Positions 51,603-63,075 are shown, counted from the first letter of the stretch. The stretch: 64,000 nt of DNA from Cryptomeria japonica (GCF_030272615.1 NC_081406.1:141268361-141332360); one strand, 5' to 3'. Notes: generated from the letters alone by a model not told the origin. Numbers and translations: made by a program.

Positions 51603-53390
51603 TGTTAGCAACAAAAGATTATCCTAAACAGGCATATCAAGAGAGATATTAAGCATGAAATAGAAAGCATATAAACATAAAATGAAATAGCTAATCAAGA
51701 TGCTCATAGTTGCTCCTCCCTTGTTCCTCTCCTCTCCAAGTCCCAAATGAGTGTAGCTCTCAGCAGCTTTTTGCACTATGGATGCTTATGGAGGATTGAG
51801 ATTTAATACTAAGCTTCAAATATGAAATGAAAAGCTAAATACTATGCTAGAGTAGATAGTGATGCTATGAAAAAGCTCTATGCTAATGCCAGTATAACAA
51901 CAATACTCTAAAATGCTTCTCTTCTTTGTTTGAGGAGAAGGGTTCTATTTATAGAAGAAATGGGGAAATGAAGGGTTAAGATTGAATGGTTTAATCAAGG
52001 GCCAAGTTTGAAAGTTGGGGATCCATGTGCACAATTGGCACCAATAAAATGGTGACAAGTGTCAACATAGGATTGGGTTGAGAGAAGAGGTTGGAGGCAT
52101 TAAAGGCCTGAGAAGACCTCATGGTTATCTAGAAGGTAAGGGTCAAGCCTAAATTAGGATTACCCACTGGATTAAGAGTTAATCCAAGGATAAACCTTTG
52201 TGCAAATGTTTAAGAGATAATCATGGTCAAAGCATTAATGGCCTGATGAGACCTTTGGGTTGGGTAGAGGTTGAGTCAAAACAAATGTTTTAACCATGTG
52301 GGAGGGTTTGAGGTAACCATTAATGGTTATTGGAGACTTTGGGGATTAAGTGGTTGAAGGTTGAAAGCCTTCAATGGTTATCAAAGACTTTGAGACATTT
52401 AGTGGTTGAAGGTTGAAAGCCTTTAATGGTTATCAAAGACTTTTAGGCTTTGAGAAGTGACTCCATTTTGCTTAGGAATGTGACAATAATTAGGGGATGG
52501 ATTAAGTTAATTAGGAAGGGGTTAGAAGAATCTAGAAGGGGATTAGATTTTGCAAGTGGATTTGGTGGGTGAGGGAAAATAGGATTTTATTAAAATAAAA
52601 ATTCATTTATTCCAATAAATGTGTGCAAGTTGTATTTGGATAAATATTCAAATAAATATTAATTTATTTAAATGAGAAAAAGGAAGATAAAGCATTAAAA
52701 TGCTTGAAGACTTTGAGGGGAACCATTAAAGGCTTGAAGACTTTAAGGAAAACCATTAAAGTCTTAAGAAGACTATAGAAGGAAGCCATCAATTTTGAAG
52801 ACTTTAAAGCCATCAAGTTTGAATACTTTAAGGGAAACCATTAAAGGTTTCAAGTGGGTGAGGATAAATAGGATTTTAAATAAATAATTTATTTAAAATA
52901 GTTGTGCAACTTGCATTTGTAGGAAAATGCAAGTGGGTGGAGGATAAAGGTGATTTAAATAAATGATTTATTTAAAATAGTTGTGCAACTTGCTTTTGTA
53001 GGAAAATACAAGTGGGTGGAGGATAAAGGTGATTTTAAATAAATGATTTATTTATTTAAATGTGAGAGGTGGGATTTTGGGGGTTTTAAATGAATATTAA
53101 TTTATTTAAATGTGAGAGGTGGGATTTTGGGGGATTTAAATAAATATTAATTTATTTAAATGTGAGAGAATATTTTAATTAAATAAATATGATTTATTTA
53201 TTTAATTAATGGTATGAATTTGGTTAAGTGAATTAAATCAAATAAATTGAATAATTTATTTAATTAATAGGAGAAGAGGGTTAAGATGAATTAATTAAAT
53301 ATTAATTTAATTAATTATTAATTGATGGTTAAATAATCAAATAAATACTAAGTATTCATTTAATTAAGTGGACAGATTTATGTGACTACA
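51603..53390 (-). repeat. Gypsy 3' LTR
   Basis: This 1788-bp LTR begins TGTTAGCAACAAAAG on the plus strand and ends TTATGTGACTACA. On the coding strand it therefore reads TGTAGTCACATAA and closes with TTGCTAACA, with inverted TGT/ACA ends. A polypurine tract abuts its right side. It contains several internal tandem repeats (listed separately) and no ORF of note. Confidence 0.85.
52355..53170. repeat. Tandem repeat blocks inside the gypsy LTR
   Basis: (a) GTGGTTGAAGGTTGAAAGCC with following AATGGTTATCAAAGACTTT occurs twice at about 52350-52442. (b) ACCATTAAAG with CTTGAAGACTTTAAGG-like words recurs at 52690-52850. (c) A unit of about 80 bp containing GTGGGTGGAGGATAAA, TTTATTTAAAATAGTTGTGC and AACTTGC occurs about three times at 52853-53040. 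(d) TTTAAATGTGAGAGGTGGGA with TTTTGGGGG recurs at 53056-53135. Short inverted repeats of TTTAAATAAAT lie in (c) and (d). Confidence 0.75.
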
Positions 53391-53405
53391 TTTGCCCCTC
53401 TTTGA
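53391..53405 (-). other. Gypsy polypurine tract
   Basis: The minus strand reads TCAAAGAGGGGCAAA directly before the LTR start TGTAGTCAC, the expected plus-strand primer. Confidence 0.8.
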
Positions 53406-55794
53406 GACGGTGCAGTTTATCGCGTCGTTTCAAAGAAAGAAAAATAGGTGTGAAGAAATGCCCCATAAAATGTAAATTTAATGGGTGGTATGCCCCCTCG
53501 AGGGATGGGCCGAATTTTTTTTTTTTTTGAAAAATTGGGCGATCTCTCGAAAAAGAATGAAAAGTGGAGGGGAAGTAGAATAGAAGAAATTAGAACTAAT
53601 GTTGAAAGAATGGGAGAAAATGGAGTGAATATGAAGAAACAACAAGCCAGTGGGTACCTTGAGGTCATGCAAGAGATACATAGCAGATGTAGTGTGGGGT
53701 TTGGATTGATGCTATACAATTGATCAAAATTGGTTGGACAATCTAGTGCAATCGGTTTAATTGCCCCGGTCAAGTCAAAGCGTGACAGTTGATGTCAGTT
53801 GGTCGCTTGGACATGATAAAGTCTGAGTAAGTGAATGAAAGTGACCTGATGTGACTTAGACAATTGATGTAATTGCCCGATGAAGTCAAGGTATATGAAG
53901 CAAAATACTCGTTGAGACGTAGACAATTGATGTAATTGTCTGTTGGATTGTGTTTGATTGGTTGATCAATTGATAGTGTGTGCATGTGATGGATGGTTGT
54001 GGGGAATCATGGCAGCCCCGTTGAGACTAGGTCATTATGATAAATGCCTGATGTAGTCTAGGATTACCATGATCGATTACCTGTTGAGACCTGAAGATAC
54101 TTGATCAGAGTATCTGTTGATAGTCTAGGTGTGTGGGAGTCGATGTATCTGTGCAAATAGAGTAACTTTCTTGACTTATTGGATGACTTAGGATAGGAAA
54201 CACAATCCCTCCTATTTAGAGATGGATGGTGATGAACGTGGCTTGATTAGGTTGATTGGGACATGATGTAGGGTATGTGATGGTGATTATCGAGATGGGG
54301 AGGGTGGGGGGGGTTCAATGTTAGAAGAAATGGAGGACCTATGACTCATTCCTATGGAAGAAGAGGAAAATAAAGTATGCATTATTATGACTATGTATGC
54401 ATGATATGTATCTATTATGAATGTCTGGATGGGTGGAATGCAACGAAATGCAATATATACAGATGAGATGAGATGACGATCCATAGTGCTTTATTTTTCA
54501 TCATTGAGCTTTAAAATGTTGTAAGAAAATACAAGCAACTTGACATAAAGATTCAAGATGACCAGAGTATTTCTTACATGGATTTTGATATAGCAAGTTA
54601 ATACAAGCAACTTGATATAATGGATCAAGTTGACCTGAGTATTGCTTGCGGAACAGACAAGGATTATCTCTGTTCATGCATGACTTGGATCGTCCTCCTT
54701 GATCTTAGGCTGATCATATCCTGAGACAAGTGCATACCGTACTAAGAAATAAAAACCTTTATCCAAATTGGATGAGGAGGAACCAAAGAATGAGCATTGT
54801 ACCTGCAAACAAACAGTATATACATAAAGAATAAAAGAATATGGATCCTTGGTAATGGTTCATGCTCATATGGTCGAGGTATACGCTGTAGTCAGCAAGC
54901 CGTAGTGATCTATGACTGCATTTTGCATAAGATCATGTAGCTTGGTGAACTTCCCACATAGACACCATTAGTACATGCCCCAGTACTTCATCGGAAATAA
55001 TGCGCAAATGATACAAAACAATGCTGAAAGATCCTAATATAAATTACTAGACCAGAAATCAACCAAGTATTTGATAGTGTAAACAGAATTTTCTTGTCAA
55101 AGAAAATGTCATCTTGTCTTTGTTTTTGTAAGGAAGGATGCATCCTTGTTTAAGACAGTTTGGATTGTTGATGTTGATTGTGTTGGTCGAGTGATAAGTG
55201 GTCATTTGTGTGAGTATTTTGTATCTGATCGGATGAATATGTACAAGGTGTTGTCATGTTTTTTTGGGTGATTTTCGATGGTTTTTCGATGTTTTTGGAT
55301 TTTGTGTAATAGTTTTTGAATGTTTGTGGATTTTGTGAGTCATTTTTGAATGTTTTTGGATTTTTGATGATTGTTTGAATGAAGAACTTAATGAATCATA
55401 AGACAATGTAGAATCCACTTCCATCAATAGGTTAAAGGCATTGCCCCCAGTTTTAGACATGACTATGAAAAAGCGGGATGCAAGATGTATGGAGTACTAT
55501 CATAATTGCAGAGGAATAACAAGCTATGGTTGATGGATGGATGGATGTATGTATGAAGTAGATGTGATCACCACAAGTCTGAAAGATAATGGAGCCATAG
55601 CCTTTACGAGTGGCGCCTGTTTGCCAGGTTTTCACCATCGTTCTTACCCAAGGTGCCACCGGAGTGGTTGTTCACCGTTTGGATGCATGATTTTTCTTTA
55701 CTTTTTTGAATGTTTTTATATTTTCTTCAGGACATTTTTCTGAATGTTTTTTGGTATTTTCTGATATGCAGGGGAGCCTGATGCTCTGTACAGC
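53406..55794 (-). other. Gypsy 3' non-coding region
   Basis: These 2.4 kb between the integrase stop and the polypurine tract hold no convincing ORF. Visible structure includes a 16-bp T run at about 53516 and GACAATTGATGTAATTG twice (53858 and 53922). AATACAAGCAACTTGA(C/T)AT occurs twice (54528 and 54601) with related flanks, and GTTTTTGGATTTTGTG-like words repeat at 55260-55370. A long non-coding 3' region is usual in Tat/Ogre elements. Confidence 0.6.
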
Positions 55795-58557
55795 TTATGT
55801 GTAAAACCGTTTGAGGTGCATGCTGTTGATTGGATCTGCGAGCGGTTCTCCGTCTGATGTAGCCAACTGATATGCCCCGGACCCAAATACAGCAGTGACA
55901 ACATATGGGCCTAGCCAATTTGATTCAAACTTGCCTTGATGTTCTCTGTTTGGTTGGTTGCGAGGATTCTCTCGAAGAACAAGATCACCTACCTCAAATG
56001 TACGAGGTCTAACTCGGTGATTGTAGCTTCTACTCATGCGCTGCTGATAGGCTTTGAGATGGTTGTATGCAGCTTGTCGCTTCTCATCAAGTAGCTCCAA
56101 GTCCTGAAGGCGTGAGACTCTGTATGCGTCATCATCAATGAGATTGTGCAAGGAAACCCTTAATGATGGTATCTCGACCTCAATAGGCAAGATAGCTTCT
56201 GCACCATAGACCAATGAATAAGGAGTTGCACCTGTAGGGGTTCGAATGCTAGTTCGATATGCCCATAGCGCTGGATTCAATTGAACATGCCAATCACGAC
56301 CGGCATCATTGACTGTCTTCTTTAGGATCCTCAATATGTTTTTATTGGATGCTTCGGCCTGACCATTGCCTTGTGGGTAATAGGGAGTGGAAAAGCGGTG
56401 TTGGATATGAAATTTCTCACAAAGCTCACGGACATCCTGATTTTTGAAAGGAAGACCGTTATCTGTGACAATGGACATGGGCACACCATACCGACAGATG
56501 ATGTAATTGAGGATGAATGAGGCGATCTGCTTGCCGGTGACTTGGGTAAGTGGAATAGCTTCGATCCACTTGGTGAAATATTCGGTGGCGGTAATAATGA
56601 ATTTATGGCCATTGGATGAAGATGGATGGATTTTACCCACAAGATCAAGACCCCATTGACAAAAAGGCCATGGTGTTGTGATTGGTTGCAGTTCTTGAGC
56701 TGGTGCATGTATTAGGTCGCCATGAACTTGACATTTTTTGCACTTCCTGACAAAGTAGTAGGAATCCTTTTCCATAGATGGCCAATAGTATCCAGCTCGC
56801 ATGATCTTCTTGGCTAGTGATGGACCACTTGAGTGAGTCCCGCAAATTCCTTCATGTACCTCTTCCAAAGCCTTTGTTATCTCACCTTGTTCTAGACATC
56901 GAAGGAGAGTACCATCAAGACCGCGTCGGTATAGGGTTTCAGCAATAATGGTATATCGAGCAGTTTGGCGAATGAAGGTTTTACGTTGGTTATTTGATTG
57001 GTTGGGAGGAAGGGTGTGATCGCGGAGATAGGTGTAGAACTCACCGTACCATGGGGATTCAGAACCAACAAGGCAACATATCATTTCAGATTCGGGGATA
57101 TCATAAGCGGGAATCCAAAGTTGTTCTACCAAGAACTCGTAGCGTGTTGAATTCTGTGGAAGATCTAGTAGAGATGCGATGGTAGCCATAGCGTCAGCAG
57201 CTCGATTCTGATCTCTTGGTATCTGCTCAAAAGTGATAGTAGTAAATGATGTCTTTAGACTGTCCACCATTTGCTTGTATGGCATGAGTTTATCATCTTT
57301 GGTCTGATATTCATTAGTTGCTTGTCGAATGACCAGTTGTGAGTCGCCATATACTTGTAGTTCTTGTAATTTCCATTGTACGGCTAACCTGAGTCCTGTG
57401 ATCAAGGCCTCATACTCTGCTATGTTGTTTGTGCATGGAAATGTGAGCCTGTAAGACTTCGGGATGCTATCACCTTGAGGTGTGATAAACAGAATGCCTG
57501 CCCCCGAGCCGTGCCTAGTGTATGAACCATCAAAGTATAATTTCCATGACTGTGCTTCTGTAATCATGAATATCTCTTCATCTGGAAAATTGGAAATGAG
57601 AGGATGATCGCCTATGAGTGGTGCATCGGCCAACTGATCTGCAATGACCTGCCCTTTGATAGCTTTACGGTCCACATACTCAATGTCAAATTCACTTAGA
57701 ATCATCACCCATTTGGCCAAGCGACCTGTCAATGCTGCTTTGCTGAGTAAATACTTGAGTGGATCAATCTTTGCAATGAGTTGTACCTTGTGTGTTAATA
57801 GATAGTGCCGCAATTTAGTGGCTGCCAGGATTACTGCTAGGCAAGCTCGCTCAATAGGTGTGTAATTGAGTTCATAGCCAACCAGTGTACGAGAGATGTA
57901 GTATACAACACACTCTTTGCCTTCTACATTATGTTGTGCCAGTAATACACCTAATGCTGTACTTGTCGCTGAGATATAAAGTAACAACGGTCTACTTGGA
58001 TCTGGTGGCATCAACAATGGTGGATTCATGAGATAGTCTTTAAGCGCCTGAAATGCTTGCTGGCATCGGGCATCCCACTGAAAGCGGATGTTCTTGTGTA
58101 GCAGGTGTTTGAATGGGTGACACTTATCAGCCAATTGTGCAATGAATCTGCGGATGGATTGAAGCCGTCCTTGTAGTGTCCTTAGCTGACTGATATTCTT
58201 TGGTGGTGGCATGTCCATGATTGCCTTAACCTTTGCTGGATCGACCTCAATGCCTTTGTTTGAGACAATGTATCCTAGAATCTTCCCGGAGGTCACTCCA
58301 AAGACACATTTCTTTGGGTTGAGTCGAACATGGTATTGTTCTAGTCTATCAAAGATTTTATCTAAGATGTGAAGATGTCCTTCTCTAGTAAGTGATTTTG
58401 CTAGTAAATCATCCACATAATCTTCCATTATAGTATGCATCATGTCATGGAAGATGGTGGTCATTGCTCTTTGATAGGTCGCTCCTGCATTCTTTAGACC
58501 AAAAGGCATTACATTCCAGCAGTATGTGCCCCATGGACATGTGAAGGCTGTCTTATG
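55795..58557 (-). CDS. Gypsy Pol, C-terminal part: RT end, RNase H, second RNase H, integrase
   Basis: The frame is in phase with the upstream one after a single stop at 58558-58560; its first ATG is at 58509 (MPFGLKNAGATYQRAM). It holds reverse transcriptase with YVDDLLAKS (about 58410) and gypsy RNase H (YTPIERACLAVILAATKLRH). A second, archaeal-type RNase H follows (LYFDGSYTRHGSGAGILF, NIAEYEALITGL, YGDSQLVIRQ, DQNRAADAMA; about 57545-57170). Integrase has a zinc-binding HEGICGTHSSG with CKKCQVHGD, DLVGKIHP, VTDNGLPFKN and YYPQGNGQAEASNKN. It ends with GPY-type NWLGPYVVTAVFGSGAYQL and HLKRFYT. All catalytic residues seen look intact. Confidence 0.93.
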   Translation of the reverse strand, partial: HKTAFTCPWGTYCWNVMPFGLKNAGATYQRAMTTIFHDMMHTIMEDYVDDLLAKSLTREGHLHILDKIFDRLEQYHVRLNPKKCVFGVTSGKILGYIVSNKGIEVDPAKVKAIMDMPPPKNISQLRTLQGRLQSIRRFIAQLADKCHPFKHLLHKNIRFQWDARCQQAFQALKDYLMNPPLLMPPDPSRPLLLYISATSTALGVLLAQHNVEGKECVVYYISRTLVGYELNYTPIERACLAVILAATKLRHYLLTHKVQLIAKIDPLKYLLSKAALTGRLAKWVMILSEFDIEYVDRKAIKGQVIADQLADAPLIGDHPLISNFPDEEIFMITEAQSWKLYFDGSYTRHGSGAGILFITPQGDSIPKSYRLTFPCTNNIAEYEALITGLRLAVQWKLQELQVYGDSQLVIRQATNEYQTKDDKLMPYKQMVDSLKTSFTTITFEQIPRDQNRAADAMATIASLLDLPQNSTRYEFLVEQLWIPAYDIPESEMICCLVGSESPWYGEFYTYLRDHTLPPNQSNNQRKTFIRQTARYTIIAETLYRRGLDGTLLRCLEQGEITKALEEVHEGICGTHSSGPSLAKKIMRAGYYWPSMEKDSYYFVRKCKKCQVHGDLIHAPAQELQPITTPWPFCQWGLDLVGKIHPSSSNGHKFIITATEYFTKWIEAIPLTQVTGKQIASFILNYIICRYGVPMSIVTDNGLPFKNQDVRELCEKFHIQHRFSTPYYPQGNGQAEASNKNILRILKKTVNDAGRDWHVQLNPALWAYRTSIRTPTGATPYSLVYGAEAILPIEVEIPSLRVSLHNLIDDDAYRVSRLQDLELLDEKRQAAYNHLKAYQQRMSRSYNHRVRPRTFEVGDLVLRENPRNQPNREHQGKFESNWLGPYVVTAVFGSGAYQLATSDGEPLADPINSMHLKRFYT

Positions 58558-61500
58558 TTAGTCCTCTGGTGCGATCTTTATTTGATTGTATCCCGAAAAG
58601 CCATCCATGAGTGAAAGCATGGCATGTCCTGCTGTCAAATCTACTATGATGTCGATATTTGGTAGAGGGAAGTCATCCTTAGGACATGCCTTATTCAGAT
58701 CTCTGAAGTCTGTACAAATGCGGATGCCCCCTTTTGGTTTGCCAACTGGTACAATGTTGGAGATCCATTCTGCATAATCAATTGGTCTAATGAAACCAAC
58801 ATCCAGGAGTTTCTTGAGTTCTGTTTTGACTAGCACGGCAATCTGAGGATGCATCTTACGAAGCTTCTGCTTGACAGGTTTGGCTCCTTTTGCTACTGTG
58901 AGATGATGCATGACTAAATCAGGATCAAGCCCAGGCATGTCTGCATATGACCATGCAAAGTTGATCTGACGCTGTTGGAAGAACTCTATAAATTGAGGTT
59001 GTTCCTCTGGAGTGAGAAGAGATGCCAGATGTATGATATGAGGATTTTCAGGAGTCCCCACATTGTATTCTTTGGTTTCCTCGATAAGAATCGTTGATCG
59101 TTCCTGTTGTGTACTAGCAGGGAGGATGTCAAACCCTTCATCCTCAGGCGCCTCAGAGAGGTTTTCACCATTGGATACGCTCTTTCTTTTTACTTTTGTC
59201 GGATCAAATAGTGCCACAGTGTGGTTTTCACTGGAAGATCCATGTTTTATTGTTATATTTTTGCAGCTGAAGGATTTGGCATCCGCCCCGAAGTATGCTG
59301 CGCTATTAAGTTCAATGGCGAATCCAGCTTTGTGATCCCCACTTGGTAGATTATCCCTTAATTCCAAAAAGTCAATGATAGCCTCATCGTTCTGGAAGAG
59401 GTCAAGACATGGGGGATTTGGTTGGTTCCATTCAATGAGTTCAGGGTGGATAATGGGCATTACTTCATCGATTAAGTTAAGTGCGGGAGATGTATCAGTG
59501 AGGGTTAAGACGGTGTGGTGAAGGTCGTTGATGGTACTCTCCCTGTCAGAATCAGGCGTAGGATGAGACGTAGGGTCTGTGGAAGATGTTTCCAGCTCAG
59601 GTACCCAAGTGGTCTTTATCTGTGCTTCTCCGTAAACAGGGATGTCTTTGCGGGGTGGAGGTGGTGATGTGTCTTCCTCATCTGAAGTGTTAAGTTGCAC
59701 TGAATCGAATTCCCACTCATGTGAGTCGGTCTCTGAATCACTCTCCAGCATCCGATTGCTATACCATACTGGGATGTCTTTGGAGTTAAACACGGCAGGT
59801 GTGATTGGTTTATGTATCCTTGTAGTGATCGGTGTTGCAGGAATTGTGATGGGGTTTAATGGATTTGTCACTGGAAGTATCGGTAATGGTGACTCAGTGG
59901 CTTCTGCTGGAATTACTGGTGCCATAGATGTTGCTGCGGGTTCCAATATAGTTGTTGCTACAAATGGTGTTGCTGATAGGATTACTGGTTCGTTTGATGG
60001 GATGAGTGACATTGGTGATGGTGGAGTTGTGAGCCTTGAGGGGGCAGTGGGGATAGTGCTTGATGGTGCTTTGATTATGAAAGGTATCCTCTTTGCAGTA
60101 GGTGGGCAAAATGGTTTGCTGGGTTTTCCTTTGAATCTGAGTTTAGGAAGGATCTCTTTTTCAAAGCCAAGGCCTGTATTACCTTTGGGCTTGAATTCTG
60201 GTAGTAGAGGTTCGTGTCGTCCTTGTTTGCAGTATCCCAAAGCACTCTGACCATCATATCCCATTCTTTGCATAATGAGGAGGCCTTTGCCATATTGTTC
60301 CGTAGGAAGTGTAACTTGCGGTTTGTCAGTGGTGATGGGATCTTTATAGATCCAGTCCGCCAGGTCCTCATCTTGTGTCTCTTCCTCTTGACTCTTTCCA
60401 AGAATGAAAGGCGTTAAGGCACATGGAGGCGTGATTAGTGGTTGCTGGAGCAACTGCTGTGGTTTACCATGTGTTCTAGGAGAAGTGGGCATTTGTCCCA
60501 CACAAAAGAGCTGACTCAAGTTGTATTCTCCAGGACCTTCCTCTGCGATTTTCATCTTAAGCTTTTCTTGCTTGGGTATAGGGGTGTTTGAACTAGCAAG
60601 AGAGGCGGGATTTACATATGATGTGGAGGAAATGGCTTCCCTATTATTAGGGACAGTAATCTCTGGTTGATGGCTGATATTATGGCAAAATGCAAAGGGA
60701 TTTGCATCGCCCAGGATTGTGATCTCTGCACCATTATGTGGGAACTTGATACATTGATGGTAGGTAGATGGAACAGCTTGCATGGCATGTATCCAAGGTC
60801 TCCCTAATAATAGATTATATGGCAGAGGAAGGTCCAGAACCTGACAAATGATATGCTTTACCACAGGGCCCACTCGGATTGGTAGTACCACAGCTCCTTT
60901 GGATGAACGCTCTGCATCATCATAGGCTTTGATGGTGATCTTCTTACGAGGATCCACTGATTCTATTGCATATCCCAATGCTGTGACCAACTGTAGTGTG
61001 CAAATGTTTAGGCCTGCTCCATTATCGATCAAGACTCGCTTGATCCTGTGTTGGTTGACGAAGCCTTCAATGTGGAGTGAGGCGTTATGAGGTTGCTGGA
61101 AGGAAGAGTTGTCACTTTCAGAAAAAGTGAGACAAGGTGATGACTTTAGAGTTCCAACCATGGCTTGAAATTGGTCCGTATTTAGATTTGCAGGGACTGA
61201 CGCCTCTTGGAGTGCTTGATCCAAGATTGTTTTATGAGAGGGTGACAGACGCAAAAGCTCCAAAATGGATATAAGTGCAGGGGTTTTGTCTAATTGTTCC
61301 ACAAGATTGTACTGCTTTGGGACGGAGGTGGTGCCTTGTGGAGCTGCCTTGATGGTGACCTTGCCACGACGTGTAACAACATTGCAATTTGAGGTGGGAT
61401 TTTTGAAGGTTATGGTTGCAATTTGTTCACTGGCATCATACAGGTGATTTACAGTGTAATTATACGCAGCTTGCGTATAATCAGTGGTATCAGGACCTCG

Positions 61501-63075
61501 ACTGGACGTCGAAGGACCCCTTTGATCTTGCGATGGAAGTGGATTCTTGAACATCTGATGATCATTATTGGTTGTTTTTGGGTCATGCCCTTCAATTTCA
61601 ATTTCTCCTCGGTCAATAAGATCCTGAATGAGATCTTTCAATCGGTGACAATTACTTGTCTTGTGTCCTCTTCCTTGATGGAACTCACAGTGTTCAGTAT
61701 CTTTCCACCATGCTGGTTTGACTTGAGGCTCATAGTTTGATAGCTTAGGTAGAGTGACCAAATTTTGAGAGAGGAGTTGTCGCAACACTGCTTCAATGGG
61801 TTCCCCTAAGGGAGTGTATGTGCGTTTTTGTTTTTGTGGACGAGGTCTTGGTTCATCATGAGATGTGATGCGACCTTGATTAAGATGAACATTTGTGTTA
61901 TTTTGAGGTGGAGGATTTTGTCCTGCAAACCGAACCACAGGTTGTGCATTTTGGACAGTCCGAGCATCCACAACTCCATCGTTGACGATGTTCTTATTCT
62001 TGTTCCAGAAGTTCGGTTTATCGCTATTGAAGCGCGGGCGAGGAGCATCTTTTGGTTCATTAAAGATTTTGATGAGTCCTTTTTTGATGAGTGCCCTTTC
62101 ACATTTTATACCCTTGGTGATCATATCGTTAAAAGAGTCTGTGTCTTTGACATCCAGGTGAAATTCCATTTCTTCGTTTAAGTTGGAAATGAAAATTTCC
62201 ACTAGTTCTCGTTCAGGTAACTGAAGAGAACGTCTGCTAGACATTTGGCGCCATCGTTGCAGGAATACTGCGAATAATTCACCTGGTTTTTGTTTGGTGT
62301 TGCATAGATCAGCCATGGTGATGTCGCGTTCAATATTATAAGAGTAATGAGATAGGAACTTCTGGATGAGTTCCTCAAATGTTCTTATGCCACCTGGTAG
62401 TCGGGAAAACCATGATGTGGTTGTTCCTCCCAAGCTTTGGGGAAAAAGGCGCATTAGGTATGTGTCCTCATAAGCGACTTCGAGACAAGCGGAATGAAAT
62501 TCTCGGACATGATCACGGGGATCTCCCTTTCCTCTATATTTTTCGAATTTTGGTGTTTCGAACCCGCGTGGAAAGGGTGGCATATAAAGATTCCTATCAA
62601 ACGGATAGGGACAGATGTCGTTAAGTGAGAATTGATTGGTCCTAACACCACTATGAAGTTGTTGGGCGAGATTCTCGACTTGTTGCCACAACATCTCCAT
62701 TTCATTTGGAGGAGGAGGTGGTGGGTTACCTCGAGGGATGTTATATCTGATGTGATTTCTACCTCTTTCCTCCTCGTGGCGACTTTGTCTTTCTGATGCT
62801 TGTCTTAATTGGGCAAGATCAAAGTCTGAGGGGAGTTTGGCTCCTTCTTGAGCGAGTCTTAAAAAGTGAGCATCCGCATTGCTCCTTAATATTTCATCAA
62901 ATAATCTGTTAAAATGAGGGTTATGCTGAACCCTTTCGATTGTTGAAGGAGTGGGAGTACTTGGGTTTTCGTCATTCACATTTCCTCCAAGTGCTTCTTG
63001 AAATTCATTGAGGTTGTCCTCTTCTTCCTCAATTTCTATTTCTCGTTGCCTTGATCGTGATCGGGTTTGAGCCAT
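58558..63075 (-). CDS. Gypsy Gag, protease, G-patch and RT N-terminus, ended by a premature stop
   Basis: The start chosen is ATG 63075 (MAQTRSRSRQREIEIEEEED); the frame is open 32 codons further up. Order: acidic N-terminus; Gag domain (FPQSLGGTTTSWFSRLPGG, about residue 210); CEFHQGRGHKTSNC knuckle-like motif (about 461); protease VLIDNGAGLNICTL (about 680, Asp-Asn-Gly in place of Asp-Ser/Thr-Gly). A G-patch, MQRMGYDGQSALGYCKQG (about 930), and a Pro/Thr/Ser-rich linker follow. Reverse transcriptase has VGFIRPIDYAEWISNIVPVG and ICTDFRDLNKACPKDDFPLP. TAA at 58558-58560 cuts the frame after NQIKIAPED; it probably replaces a Gln codon by one C-to-T change. Confidence 0.93.
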   Translation of the reverse strand: MAQTRSRSRQREIEIEEEEDNLNEFQEALGGNVNDENPSTPTPSTIERVQHNPHFNRLFDEILRSNADAHFLRLAQEGAKLPSDFDLAQLRQASERQSRHEEERGRNHIRYNIPRGNPPPPPPNEMEMLWQQVENLAQQLHSGVRTNQFSLNDICPYPFDRNLYMPPFPRGFETPKFEKYRGKGDPRDHVREFHSACLEVAYEDTYLMRLFPQSLGGTTTSWFSRLPGGIRTFEELIQKFLSHYSYNIERDITMADLCNTKQKPGELFAVFLQRWRQMSSRRSLQLPERELVEIFISNLNEEMEFHLDVKDTDSFNDMITKGIKCERALIKKGLIKIFNEPKDAPRPRFNSDKPNFWNKNKNIVNDGVVDARTVQNAQPVVRFAGQNPPPQNNTNVHLNQGRITSHDEPRPRPQKQKRTYTPLGEPIEAVLRQLLSQNLVTLPKLSNYEPQVKPAWWKDTEHCEFHQGRGHKTSNCHRLKDLIQDLIDRGEIEIEGHDPKTTNNDHQMFKNPLPSQDQRGPSTSSRGPDTTDYTQAAYNYTVNHLYDASEQIATITFKNPTSNCNVVTRRGKVTIKAAPQGTTSVPKQYNLVEQLDKTPALISILELLRLSPSHKTILDQALQEASVPANLNTDQFQAMVGTLKSSPCLTFSESDNSSFQQPHNASLHIEGFVNQHRIKRVLIDNGAGLNICTLQLVTALGYAIESVDPRKKITIKAYDDAERSSKGAVVLPIRVGPVVKHIICQVLDLPLPYNLLLGRPWIHAMQAVPSTYHQCIKFPHNGAEITILGDANPFAFCHNISHQPEITVPNNREAISSTSYVNPASLASSNTPIPKQEKLKMKIAEEGPGEYNLSQLFCVGQMPTSPRTHGKPQQLLQQPLITPPCALTPFILGKSQEEETQDEDLADWIYKDPITTDKPQVTLPTEQYGKGLLIMQRMGYDGQSALGYCKQGRHEPLLPEFKPKGNTGLGFEKEILPKLRFKGKPSKPFCPPTAKRIPFIIKAPSSTIPTAPSRLTTPPSPMSLIPSNEPVILSATPFVATTILEPAATSMAPVIPAEATESPLPILPVTNPLNPITIPATPITTRIHKPITPAVFNSKDIPVWYSNRMLESDSETDSHEWEFDSVQLNTSDEEDTSPPPPRKDIPVYGEAQIKTTWVPELETSSTDPTSHPTPDSDRESTINDLHHTVLTLTDTSPALNLIDEVMPIIHPELIEWNQPNPPCLDLFQNDEAIIDFLELRDNLPSGDHKAGFAIELNSAAYFGADAKSFSCKNITIKHGSSSENHTVALFDPTKVKRKSVSNGENLSEAPEDEGFDILPASTQQERSTILIEETKEYNVGTPENPHIIHLASLLTPEEQPQFIEFFQQRQINFAWSYADMPGLDPDLVMHHLTVAKGAKPVKQKLRKMHPQIAVLVKTELKKLLDVGFIRPIDYAEWISNIVPVGKPKGGIRICTDFRDLNKACPKDDFPLPNIDIIVDLTAGHAMLSLMDGFSGYNQIKIAPED

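Noticed and set aside
53417-53773. 118-codon minus-strand ORF in the gypsy 3' region
   Set aside because: It spans a T/A homopolymer and has low-complexity Phe/Ser/Lys content; no family signal.
59642-60250. 202-codon plus-strand ORF opposite the gypsy linker
   Set aside because: It is the antisense shadow of a Pro/Thr/Ser-rich coding region; the composition (Gly, Val, Ser) mirrors that and no motif is present.
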